Shown piece after piece: positions 17,922-26,158 of a DNA stretch of 53,372 nt. The notes below the pieces were generated by a model. The model had not been told where the DNA came from. It made no database searches and saw nothing but the letters and a program-made list of their open reading frames with translations. Positions within the stretch are counted from its first letter, which is position 1, and each line of letters starts with the position of its first letter. The stretch lies in the NCBI GenBank assembly GCA_021299385.1, contig JAJTGZ010000005.1, positions 1-53,372 of the forward strand. Direction: 5' to 3'. The DNA comes from Phycisphaeraceae bacterium. GTDB lineage: Bacteria; Planctomycetota; Phycisphaerae; Phycisphaerales; UBA1924. A program made the position numbers and the translations under genes.

Positions 17922-18659
17922 TCACGCGTAGCGGGTCGGGTCGGCGACTCCGGCCTGGGCGAAGCCGCGTGCGCGGATCAGGCAGCTGTCGCAGTGCCTG
18001 CACGCCGCCCCGCCGGGAGCAGGGTCGTAGCACGAGTGCGTCAGCGCGAGGTTTACACCAAGTTCGTAGCCCCGGGCGATGATCTGAGCCTTGTTCAGCG
18101 CGACCAGCGGTGTGTGGATCGTCCAGGGCCGGCCGGCGGGGCTGCCAGGCCCGGCACCGGTGCCCTGGCGGGTCGCCAGGTTGAGCGTGCCGGTGAGCGA
18201 GGTGATGAACTCAGGCCGGCAGTCGGGGTAGCCCGAATAGTCCACCGCGTTGATTCCCACGAAGAGGTCGGCCGCGTCGAGGGTCTCGGCAAAGCCCGCA
18301 GCGAGGGAGAGGAAGACCAAGTTGCGGGCCGGGACATAGGTAACCGGGATGTGCCCGGCGAGCTGGGCCTCGGGACGGTCCTTGGGCACCGGCGTTTCGC
18401 CCGTTAGTGCGCTGCCGCCGATGGCGCGCAGGTCGAGCGCGAGGACCTTGTGGCTGGCGCACCGGAGTTGCCTGGCCACGGCCGCGGCGGCAGCAAGCTC
18501 GGCGTGGTGGCGCTGGCGGTAGTCGATCGTCAGCGCGTGGCAGACAAATCCCCACTGCTGCGCGATCGCCAGCGTTACGGCCGAGTCGATACCACCAGAG
18601 AGGAGCACAACGGCATGCTTTTCGGCGTGGGCTGGCATGGGGCGAAGGTAGATGGGCAT
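17922..18659 (-). CDS. queC: 7-cyano-7-deazaguanine synthase QueC
   Basis: Makes preQ0, precursor of queuosine in tRNA or of 7-deazaguanine DNA modifications, from 7-carboxy-7-deazaguanine, ammonia and ATP. 245 residues from ATG 18659; ATG 18638 (MPAHAEK) is equally plausible. The PP-loop is VVLLSGGIDSAV. ALTIDYRQRH, YVPARN and GINAVDYSGYPDCRPEF are family blocks. The zinc-binding cysteines appear near the C-terminus as CYD...CRHCDSC. QueD, QueE and QueF are not adjacent. Confidence 0.96.
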   Translation of the reverse strand: MPIYLRPMPAHAEKHAVVLLSGGIDSAVTLAIAQQWGFVCHALTIDYRQRHHAELAAAAAVARQLRCASHKVLALDLRAIGGSALTGETPVPKDRPEAQLAGHIPVTYVPARNLVFLSLAAGFAETLDAADLFVGINAVDYSGYPDCRPEFITSLTGTLNLATRQGTGAGPGSPAGRPWTIHTPLVALNKAQIIARGYELGVNLALTHSCYDPAPGGAACRHCDSCLIRARGFAQAGVADPTRYA

Positions 18660-18680
18660 CGAGAGTGCGTGTGCCCGAGG

Positions 18681-20255
18681 TCAACCCCCGAGGGCCGGCT
18701 CGGGCTTGGGGGTTTGTGTTGTCAACCAGCGGTCGATGGCCTCGACGACGTCCTCGTGCAGTTTGCGGGCCTTGCCCGCGTCGCCGCCGAAGTTGTTGAC
18801 CATGACGACAAAGGCGAGTATGCGCCCATCGCGTTCGTGGCGGACGTAGCCGCTCAGGCAGAGGACGCCGCGGATGAAGCCTGTCTTGGCGCGGAGCTCG
18901 TTCTGGAGTTTGCGGTCGCGGAAGCGGGCCTCGAGTCTTCCCTCGTCGGCATCGGCCATGGACTCGTAGAACGGGTCAAAGAGCACCGGGTCGCGTTGCA
19001 TCGCGGCCAGGAAGCGGGCCAGTGTCAGCGGTGGGATCTGGTTCTCCCGGCTGAGGCCCGAGCCGTCGGCGATTTGCACCGAGCCGATATCCGGCCCGAG
19101 CATCTCTTGCAGCCTGCCACGGACGACCGTCGCGCCATTGGGCCATGAGCCGGGCTGCCCGGTGACCTCGAAGGCCATGCGTTTGCTGAGGCACTCGGCG
19201 TAGAGGTTCTGCGAATCGACGTTGCACCGCCGCATCACGGTGGCGATGGGTGTGCTGACGACGGCAAAGGGTGTCCCCTTGCCCATGTCCTCCGTCGGGT
19301 GGATCAGCCGGACGGGGACGGTGGGTGTGGCGAGCATCCCCTTAGCGGCCAGGGCATCGGCGAGCAGTCGAGCGAGCATCAGGCCCGGGTCGGCGACGGT
19401 TACCTCGATCGGCTCGCGCTGCCCGGCCTTGCTTGTAACGCGCATGGAGCCGTAGAGGCGGAAGGCAAAGACAGCGTCCGAGGGCGTCTGCTGCGCCCAC
19501 AGGCTTGTCGAGCCGTCGCGTGAGGTGCGTGCGCCGGAGGTGTCGATCTGTATCCACGGCGCGCTGGGCTGCGACTGCACGCCGGGCGGGTCGCCGATGC
19601 GGTCGCCGTTGCGGGGGAAGATCTCCAGCACGTTGGTGTGAAAGTTCAGGCCTGTTACGGGGGCGCAGTACCAGAGGTTCAGCTGCTTGTCAGGCCACCC
19701 TGGGTTGATGGCGATGCGGTCAAAGACGCGATCATCGACGATGATCTCGGTGACGCCGCGGACGCCGGCCTTCTCGGCGGCGGCGACGATCTGCCCGATG
19801 AAGCCGGGGACGTCCCAGTTGTTCTCGGCCAACAGTTTGGGGTCCCCAAGGGCCGGGTCGCCGGCACCCTTGATGACTAGGCGTGTGCCGTCGATGATGA
19901 ACTGGGTCTTGAACTCAAAGTCGCGTCCCAGCACCGAAAGGGCGACACCCGAGGTGAGCAGCTTGAGGTTGCTGGCGGGGATCATGGCCCGCCTGGCATC
20001 GATGGTTACCAGCGGCGTGCCGCTCTGGCAGTCAATGACGGCGATGCCGACCTCGGTGCCCGTGGCCATCTTGGCGTTGGCCACGAGGTTGCGGACGGTC
20101 GATTCGAGTTGCTGGCCCAGCGCCAGCAGCGGGGTGAGCACAGCCAGGAGCATCGCAGCCGTGGGCAGCAGGCGACAATGAGCAGGGGTGCTTGGGCGCG
20201 GTTTGCGGGGGCACAACATCGGCAGGGGCGCGATCCTAGCGAGAGTGGTTGGCAT
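18681..20255 (-). CDS. dacB: D-Ala-D-Ala carboxypeptidase/endopeptidase, PBP4 (S13) family
   Basis: Trims or cleaves peptidoglycan cross-links in the periplasm. 524 residues from ATG 20255; ATG 20219 would also give a signal peptide (TAAMLLAVLTPLLALGQ). The three penicillin-binding motifs are present: SxxK as PASNLKLL (about residue 94), SxN as VDSQNLYAE (about 346), and KTG as RAKTGFIRG (about 457). IADGSGLSREN is also characteristic of S13. A complete enzyme shows peptidoglycan processing is retained in this planctomycete-like organism. Confidence 0.93.
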   Translation of the reverse strand: MPTTLARIAPLPMLCPRKPRPSTPAHCRLLPTAAMLLAVLTPLLALGQQLESTVRNLVANAKMATGTEVGIAVIDCQSGTPLVTIDARRAMIPASNLKLLTSGVALSVLGRDFEFKTQFIIDGTRLVIKGAGDPALGDPKLLAENNWDVPGFIGQIVAAAEKAGVRGVTEIIVDDRVFDRIAINPGWPDKQLNLWYCAPVTGLNFHTNVLEIFPRNGDRIGDPPGVQSQPSAPWIQIDTSGARTSRDGSTSLWAQQTPSDAVFAFRLYGSMRVTSKAGQREPIEVTVADPGLMLARLLADALAAKGMLATPTVPVRLIHPTEDMGKGTPFAVVSTPIATVMRRCNVDSQNLYAECLSKRMAFEVTGQPGSWPNGATVVRGRLQEMLGPDIGSVQIADGSGLSRENQIPPLTLARFLAAMQRDPVLFDPFYESMADADEGRLEARFRDRKLQNELRAKTGFIRGVLCLSGYVRHERDGRILAFVVMVNNFGGDAGKARKLHEDVVEAIDRWLTTQTPKPEPALGG

Positions 20256-20405
20256 CAACGGCAACTTCGGCTCTGGGGCGTGCCCGGCTGCAAAAGTTGG
20301 GCCTTTGCCTGCAAGATCAGGCTTGGGCGCTCACCCCGCGTCTGGATAACCCGGTGCCCGGGCAATGGCCCCTGCGTGCGCGTGCCAAAGGGCTTACGAT
20401 CACGC

Positions 20406-20807
20406 ATGGTGCTCTCTGAAGCAGACGCTCAGGCCAACGCCCCCCGCATCCTCATCGTCGATGACCATGAGCAGAACGTCGAGTTGCTTGAGGCGTATCT
20501 CGAAGAAGTCCACGCACGGGTTGAGACCGCCGGCGACGGGATGGCCGCACTGCGGGCGGTCCAGCAGCAGGCGCCGGACCTGATCCTGCTGGACGTGATG
20601 ATGCCCAAGATGAGCGGCTTCCAGGTCGCTCAGAAGTTGCGCGCCGCCGAGGCCACCCGGCACATCCCCATCATCATGGTTACGGCACTCGGCGAGGTCA
20701 GCGACATCGAGCGTGCCCAGGACTTGGGCATCACCGACTATCTCACCAAGCCCGTCAACAAGGTTGACCTGCTCGCCCGTGTGCGTGCTGCACTGAAACT
20801 CTCATGA
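20406..20807 (+). CDS. Single-domain response regulator (CheY-like)
   Basis: 133 residues from ATG 20406. This is a receiver domain only: acidic pair ILIVDDHEQN, phospho-acceptor Asp in LILLDVMMPKMSG (about residue 63), MVTALG for the Thr switch, and LTKPVN for the conserved Lys. There is no output domain. It resembles the receivers of PleD/DivK-like proteins. Its stop overlaps the argC ATG by 4 bp (ATGA), so the two are probably translationally coupled, although no functional link is obvious. The cognate kinase is not here. Confidence 0.9.
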   Translation: MVLSEADAQANAPRILIVDDHEQNVELLEAYLEEVHARVETAGDGMAALRAVQQQAPDLILLDVMMPKMSGFQVAQKLRAAEATRHIPIIMVTALGEVSDIERAQDLGITDYLTKPVNKVDLLARVRAALKLS

Positions 20808-21871
20808 CCCCTATGCCCGAACCGAATATCCATGCCGCCATCCTCGGCCCGACCGGCTACACGGGACTGGAACTGATTGAGATTCTCTCTCGGCACCCTC
20901 GCATCAGGCCGGCGTACCTGGCGAGCGCGCGGGAGAACCCGCCGCGGATCGACGCCGAGTTCCCGCGCCTGCACGGCGTGCTGCCCGGCGAAACCGCACA
21001 GTGCCAGCCGATCGAACATGACGCGATTGCCAGGTCATGCCAGATCGCGTTCCTCTGCCTCCCGCACGAGGCGGCGATGGAGCACGTGCCGCAACTGCTC
21101 GCACGCGGCGTCAAGGTTGTGGACCTCTCCGCGGCTTACCGCCTGCGCGATGCCAAGACCTATGAACGTTTTTATGGCCACCCCCACACCGATGCCCCTG
21201 GCCTGGCCACGGCCGTCTACGGCCTGCCCGAACTCAACCGCGCGCACATCCGCACCGCCCGCCTGGTTGCCAACCCCGGCTGCTACCCGACGGCGGCGGC
21301 CCTTGCGCTGCACCCATTGCTGCGTGCCGGGCTGATCGAGCCACGCGGGATCATCGTCAACGCCGCCAGCGGGGCCAGCGGTGCGGGGCGTGAGGCCAAA
21401 CCGCACCTGACGATCGTCGAGGCGGGGGACAACTTCAGCGCGTACGGCATCGGGGCGCACCGCCACCAGCCTGAGATCATCCAGACGCTGCACCTATCAA
21501 CGAGCGCGGTCGGCTCGCCGGGCGGGTCGCGTGTGCCGCCGGTGTTGTTTGTGCCGCATTTGCTGCCCGTTGAGCGTGGGATACTCGAAACGATCTACGC
21601 CGTCCCGGCCAGCCCGCACGCCGACACCGCCCGGCTGACGGAGGCCCTCACCACGGCGTATGCGCACGAGCGGCTGGTGGTCGTGCGCAAGGATGCACCG
21701 AGCCTGCGCGACGTGCAACGCACCAACTTTGTCCATATCAACGCCCGCGTCGTGGGTGGCCACGCCGTGATCGTCGCGGCGATCGACAACCTGCTCAAGG
21801 GGGCAAGCGGGCAGGCGGTGCAGAACGCCAACTTGATGCTCGGGCTAGATGAATATGCCGGTCTGTGCTGA
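20804..21871 (+). CDS. argC: N-acetyl-gamma-glutamyl-phosphate reductase
   Basis: 355 residues. Third step of arginine biosynthesis, reducing N-acetylglutamyl phosphate with NADPH. The dinucleotide loop is AAILGPTGYTGLELI. FLCLPHEAAM and VVDLSAAYRLRD are family motifs. The catalytic cysteine lies in VANPGCYPTAA (about residue 159). ASGASGAGREAKPHL and HRHQPEI complete the active site. It is complete and collinear with ArgC enzymes (about 345 residues). No other arg gene is adjacent; the partner in the transcript is the receiver-domain gene just upstream. Confidence 0.96.
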   Translation: MTPMPEPNIHAAILGPTGYTGLELIEILSRHPRIRPAYLASARENPPRIDAEFPRLHGVLPGETAQCQPIEHDAIARSCQIAFLCLPHEAAMEHVPQLLARGVKVVDLSAAYRLRDAKTYERFYGHPHTDAPGLATAVYGLPELNRAHIRTARLVANPGCYPTAAALALHPLLRAGLIEPRGIIVNAASGASGAGREAKPHLTIVEAGDNFSAYGIGAHRHQPEIIQTLHLSTSAVGSPGGSRVPPVLFVPHLLPVERGILETIYAVPASPHADTARLTEALTTAYAHERLVVVRKDAPSLRDVQRTNFVHINARVVGGHAVIVAAIDNLLKGASGQAVQNANLMLGLDEYAGLC

Positions 21872-21889
21872 GCGACGACGGCGTGCAGG

Positions 21890-23077
21890 TCAATGCGTCG
21901 AGGCTGTGCGCCGTGCCGAGGCCGTCGCGCCAAGCCAAGCAACAAGCACCACGGCCACGCCGGGCAGCGCCCACCACGTCTGTCGGTGGATAAATGCGAG
22001 CGTATAGAAGGGTGCCCCCGCAGCAACCGCGGCGAGCCAGAAGGCCACACGCCCGGCGGTGGGCGTACTGATGCGCAAGCCGTCGCGTGCTCGCACGGGC
22101 CACATGCAGCAGAGGACGTATGCCGGGAATACCAGGCCGTAGAGGCCCATGAACGCGCGGTAGATGATCTCGCCGAGCGTGAGGTCTGCATAGGTTGATT
22201 TCAGGCTCGGGGCCAGCAGCGTCAGCACCGCGACAATCGCCGCCGGCAGGGCGAGGCCCACGCGCCACGCCGCGGCTTTGCCAGCGGGGCGCTCCATCGC
22301 GTGGGCCCGTACGGTGTAGAGCAACTGCCACCCGGTGCACAGGAGCAAGAAGACCAGCAGCGGCCCGCCGGGCGTGATCGCCTGCCCGCTGGCGATTGTC
22401 AGCAGCAGTGGGGAGGCGACGAGTGTGCCGAGGATCATCGGCGGGAAGAACCATCCGAAGCCGAGGCTGAACGCGGCGGTTGCCCGCCCGCCGCACTCGA
22501 TGCGGGCGCGGTGGAACGTTGCATCCAGGTATGGGCAGAGCAGAAACCCGAGCGCACAGACAACAGCCATCGGCCAGAGGTGGTTGCTCGGCAGCGTGCC
22601 GTGCGTCGCAAGGGGGGGCAATGCCTGCGTGAGCAAGAGGTAGACGATCCCCGCTGCCGAGAGCGCCCACGTGATGAAACCGGCAACGAGGAACCGGCGT
22701 GCCAAGGCCCCCGGCGTGATCGCCGAGAGGATCAACAGCACTGGCAAAGCCCACCCTAAGTTCAACCCCCAGATCGTGGGCAGGAGCCTTCCGATCCACG
22801 CGGCAAAATAAACCTGGAACGCGATCGTCAACGCCGAGAACGCCCAGACGGCAACCCTGTGTTCACGCAGCATTTGCCGGCTGGAATCGGGCGTCGGCAT
22901 CACCCACGCCAGCGCCGCCGCGCCGATGATGTTCGGTAGCGCAAAGGCCACGAACGACCACACCCCCAGGTCGCGCAGCAACAGCGCGGGCAAAAACATC
23001 CCGATGCACCACGTCCACGAGCAGGCAAGATAAACCCCCCACGGCAACGGTCGCGCAGTATGGAGAGGCTCACTCAT
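21890..23077 (-). CDS. Polytopic membrane protein, unknown function
   Basis: 395 residues from ATG 23077 (MSEPLHTARPLPWG). About ten to eleven hydrophobic segments run through the whole protein, with short polar loops. PxxxG/FFPP-type Pro-rich turns occur (SLGFGWFFPPMILG). The helix count and size are transporter-like (APC or SSS type), but no signature motif is clear. Its start lies only 11 bp after the fahA stop, so it is probably the last gene of a three-gene unit with fahA and the unknown gene at 24502-25449. Confidence 0.75.
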   Translation of the reverse strand: MSEPLHTARPLPWGVYLACSWTWCIGMFLPALLLRDLGVWSFVAFALPNIIGAAALAWVMPTPDSSRQMLREHRVAVWAFSALTIAFQVYFAAWIGRLLPTIWGLNLGWALPVLLILSAITPGALARRFLVAGFITWALSAAGIVYLLLTQALPPLATHGTLPSNHLWPMAVVCALGFLLCPYLDATFHRARIECGGRATAAFSLGFGWFFPPMILGTLVASPLLLTIASGQAITPGGPLLVFLLLCTGWQLLYTVRAHAMERPAGKAAAWRVGLALPAAIVAVLTLLAPSLKSTYADLTLGEIIYRAFMGLYGLVFPAYVLCCMWPVRARDGLRISTPTAGRVAFWLAAVAAGAPFYTLAFIHRQTWWALPGVAVVLVAWLGATASARRTASTH

Positions 23078-23088
23078 GCACGCACGCC

Positions 23089-24474
23089 TCACACCGCCGG
23101 TTGAATAATTCCCCGGCACTCCCCAAAGCCGATCCTCGGTGCGCCCGGCCGCTCGCACCACGCACGCATGATCACCTCGTCGCCGTCTTCGAGGAACGTC
23201 CGGCTCTCACCCGTTGGCAGCGCCAAGGGCACGCGCGGCAGTGGCTTGCCGTCAGGACCGTTGCCCTGCCAGGTGCGCTCTAGCAGACACCCCCGGCTGT
23301 CGGGGGCCGGGCCAGAGATCGTACCGCTCGCCAGCAAATCCCCGGCCAACAGCGGGCACCCGTTGCTGGTGTGGTGGGCGATCAACTGCGCAACTGTCCA
23401 GTACATCTCTAGAAAGTTCCCCCGGCAGACGCGCATCGGCTCCACACCCTGGGCACGCATCGCCGACGAGGTCAGCAGCACCTCCAGGTTGATATCCAGC
23501 CCCCACGGGGCCTGGCCGCGGAGATACTCCAGCGGCTGCGGGTCGTCGCCCTGGCGTGCCGGGCCGGGGACGCGGTAAGGCTCGATCGCCTGGCGCGTAA
23601 CGATCCACGGGCTGATCGAGGTGGCGAAGTTCTTGGACAAGAACGGCCCGAGCGGCTGATACTCCCACGCCTGGATGTCGCGGGCCGACCAGTCGTTGAC
23701 GAGCACAAAGCCGAAGATCGAGTCATCCACCTCGTCGATCGGCACGCGCGTGCCCAGGGCGTTCTCTTTACCGATTACAACGCCCAGTTCCAGTTCATAG
23801 TCCAAGCGCTTGCACGCACCGAAGATCGGCGAGTCCTGCCCCTCGGGCTTGGTCTGGCCCATCGGGCGCGTGATCGGCGTGCCCGAGGCGACAACCGAGG
23901 ACGCCCGCCCGTGGTAGCCGATCGGCACGTGCTTGTAGTTGGGCAGCAGCGGGTTATCCGGCCGGAACATCGCCCCGACCGTACGGGCGTGGTGGATGCT
24001 GGCGTAAAAATCGGTGTAGTTGTCCACCACGCACGGCTCGACCATCTGCACGCTGGCCATCGGCCGGGCTGCCTTCTCGCGCAGACGCCGGCTGGACTGC
24101 CCACCGGGCGGACCATCGAGAAGCCAACCCTGCACCCGGCGGCGCAACTCACGCCACACAGCCGGCTCGGCCATCAGCAAGTTGGTGTTGGCCATGTGCA
24201 GGGCAGAGTGGGCAATCTCGATCGTTTCGTCGTTGCCCAGCGCCCCGGCGTGCACGAGCATGTCCAGGTCGATCACGTGGTCCCCGCAGGCCACAACCAC
24301 GAAGACTGCTTCAGACTCTTGATCCAAAGCGATCCCCAGCGGGAGGTTCTGGATGGGAAAATCAGACCCGGGCGCGTGCGCAGACGGGAGCCAGCTCCGC
24401 AGGTCGGGGTGCATGGTCGGGTCGGAGGGGTTGCTCGGGTCAGTTGGTCTAGCCGGGGCGGTGCTGGTGGGCAT
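23089..24474 (-). CDS. fahA: Fumarylacetoacetase
   Basis: 461 residues. Hydrolyses fumarylacetoacetate to fumarate and acetoacetate, the last step of tyrosine/homogentisate catabolism. It has the N-terminal beta domain seen in true FAH (residues about 25-130), then NYTDFYASIHHA (metal Asp and catalytic His), MGQTKPEGQDSP, YELELGVVIGK (metal Glu residues) and VLVNDWSARDIQAWEY (metal Asp). GSCLLERT-type turnover appears as GCLLERTWQG. Full length matches the family (about 420 residues). Homogentisate dioxygenase and maleylacetoacetate isomerase are not in the window. Confidence 0.95.
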   Translation of the reverse strand: MPTSTAPARPTDPSNPSDPTMHPDLRSWLPSAHAPGSDFPIQNLPLGIALDQESEAVFVVVACGDHVIDLDMLVHAGALGNDETIEIAHSALHMANTNLLMAEPAVWRELRRRVQGWLLDGPPGGQSSRRLREKAARPMASVQMVEPCVVDNYTDFYASIHHARTVGAMFRPDNPLLPNYKHVPIGYHGRASSVVASGTPITRPMGQTKPEGQDSPIFGACKRLDYELELGVVIGKENALGTRVPIDEVDDSIFGFVLVNDWSARDIQAWEYQPLGPFLSKNFATSISPWIVTRQAIEPYRVPGPARQGDDPQPLEYLRGQAPWGLDINLEVLLTSSAMRAQGVEPMRVCRGNFLEMYWTVAQLIAHHTSNGCPLLAGDLLASGTISGPAPDSRGCLLERTWQGNGPDGKPLPRVPLALPTGESRTFLEDGDEVIMRAWCERPGAPRIGFGECRGIIQPAV

Positions 24475-24501
24475 GGGGGGAGGTTATGCCCCGGCACCGG
24501 C

Positions 24502-25449
24502 TCACGCGTGCAGGCCGAGCTTGGCGAGGTCGTCGATCGGCTCAGCGAAGGAGCACGATCCAAAGCAGATGGCAAAAACCTCGCGAGCCTCGCCGAGCTG
24601 CTCTGTGCTGATCTTCAGCGACCGCCAACTGATGCCCGAGTCATCCAGCGCGAAGGCCTCGGGGGTTGTTTCCTTGAGGATGCTCACCAGCACGCCGCGA
24701 TCAACCTCGAGCGCGTGGGCAGCCGCGGCTGCAAAGAAGACGTTGATAAACCCGTGCATCACGGCAGTGGGGCTGTCGGGCTTGTACGTCAGCCTCTGCT
24801 CCCCGCGCACCGGGTGGTGCAGCCCGGCGGTGCACTTGATCGGCACCTCCGCCTGGTTAAAGACGTGCAGAAACTCACCCACGCGCTCGGGCGTGGGGAT
24901 CATCTCCGGCGCGACGCCACCGGTGCGAAGTTTCGCCCCGTACCCCGTCCCTGCCAAGGCCGTGGCAAACGAGCGGAAGTCCCCCTCGGGGGGGATCTCA
25001 AAGAACGGGAAGAGGTCCTCAGGCAGTTTGTCGATCGCCTTGTCGATGATCTCGGGCGTTTGTACCTTGATCTCGATGGTGTCGATCACCGCGCTGTGCG
25101 CGTGCTTGTGCGTGTGCCCGTCCCCGGCGGCGTGGCCCTTGTTGAACGACTCGATTGCGCGCAACCCCTGCTCGAAGGGCACGTCCAGCAGCACGCTGAT
25201 CCCCCACGCCTCCGGCGCCGGTTCATCGCCCGGCACCGCATCGTGGCGGAGGTGCGGGGCCAAGGCCTCGGCAAACTCATCGAGCCGACTGATCGGTGTG
25301 ATGAACCGCGCCAGCGCATACGCCTGCGCCGACCGCCGCTGCCGGGCAAACTCACCGACCGCCGCGTTCATCGCCAGCCCGGCGGGTGGGAACAAACCCG
25401 CGTAGTCGATCAGCCCGTGCAAAAATGTCCGCAGTGTCTCGTGAGCCAT
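24502..25449 (-). CDS. Unrecognised cytoplasmic protein upstream of fahA
   Basis: 315 residues from ATG 25449, 27 bp before fahA, so very probably co-transcribed. The start was chosen because the sequence upstream in this frame is low-complexity and antisense to another gene. There is no signal peptide or membrane helix. Features include LIDYAGLFPPAGLAM near the N-terminus, a His-rich loop (GDGHTHKHAHS) around residue 108, KLRTGGVAPEMIP, IKCTAGLHHPVRG and MHGFINVFFAA. The TAGLHH and KLRTGG phrases suggest an alpha/beta-barrel enzyme binding a phosphate or metal. This is inference; I do not recognise a named family. Confidence 0.7.
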   Translation of the reverse strand: MAHETLRTFLHGLIDYAGLFPPAGLAMNAAVGEFARQRRSAQAYALARFITPISRLDEFAEALAPHLRHDAVPGDEPAPEAWGISVLLDVPFEQGLRAIESFNKGHAAGDGHTHKHAHSAVIDTIEIKVQTPEIIDKAIDKLPEDLFPFFEIPPEGDFRSFATALAGTGYGAKLRTGGVAPEMIPTPERVGEFLHVFNQAEVPIKCTAGLHHPVRGEQRLTYKPDSPTAVMHGFINVFFAAAAAHALEVDRGVLVSILKETTPEAFALDDSGISWRSLKISTEQLGEAREVFAICFGSCSFAEPIDDLAKLGLHA

Positions 25450-25617
25450 GGACAATAATAGACCGATCGCACCCGCCCGAGCCGCGCGCCGCCGCACGCA
25501 AACAGCAATACACCCGTCCACCACGCCGGATAAAACTTTGGCCAATCCTTGCCAAACCCCCAGCGCCGGCAGACTATCGCTGGCAACCACCCGTCCACCC
25601 GCACCCCACCCGCGAAC

Positions 25618-26142
25618 ATGCAAACCCTCCCATACGGCTTCGAGCACAACCCGTTTATCATCTTCACCTTCCTGGCCGCCCCGGCGATCCTGACCAATGC
25701 CTGCACGCTGATGACCCTCTCGACGGGCAACCGCCTGGCCCGTAGCATCGACCGCATGCGCAGCATCGCGTCGGCGATCACGGCGGGCCAGGCCGGCCCG
25801 GCCATGCTCTCGCGCGAGCTGGCCATCGAGCAGTTCCGCCCCGCAAGCCACCGCTGCCGAGTGCTTATCCGAGCGCTGCGGGCGTGCTATCTTGCTGTCG
25901 GGTCCTTCGCCGCCGGTACCTGTATCGCCATCCTCGGCGCGACGCTCGGCTACTTCCAGCACGAAGGCGCAGCCCGCCTCTGCGTCGTGGTCATGCTGGC
26001 GGTCTGCAGCTTTGGGATGCTCTCAATCGTCTACGCTGCGGTCAACCTCGTGCGCGAGACCACCAGCACCTTGGAGATGCTCCGCGCCGAAGCACGCGGC
26101 ATTATCACGACCGTCCCATCGCTGGCCGGGCCGAAGGGCTAA
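25618..26142 (+). CDS. DUF2721-type membrane protein
   Basis: 174 residues from ATG 25618. The N-terminal helix with LAAPAILTNACTLMTLSTGNRLARSIDRMR matches the DUF2721 pattern (ILTNxxxLLxLxxxNRLxRxxDRxR). A central amphipathic stretch and two more helices (about 93-115 and 120-143) follow. Function unknown. It diverges from the 24502-25449 gene and ends 17 bp before the stop of the convergent protease gene. Confidence 0.8.
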   Translation: MQTLPYGFEHNPFIIFTFLAAPAILTNACTLMTLSTGNRLARSIDRMRSIASAITAGQAGPAMLSRELAIEQFRPASHRCRVLIRALRACYLAVGSFAAGTCIAILGATLGYFQHEGAARLCVVVMLAVCSFGMLSIVYAAVNLVRETTSTLEMLRAEARGIITTVPSLAGPKG

Positions 26143-26158
26143 CCCGCCCCACGCTACC

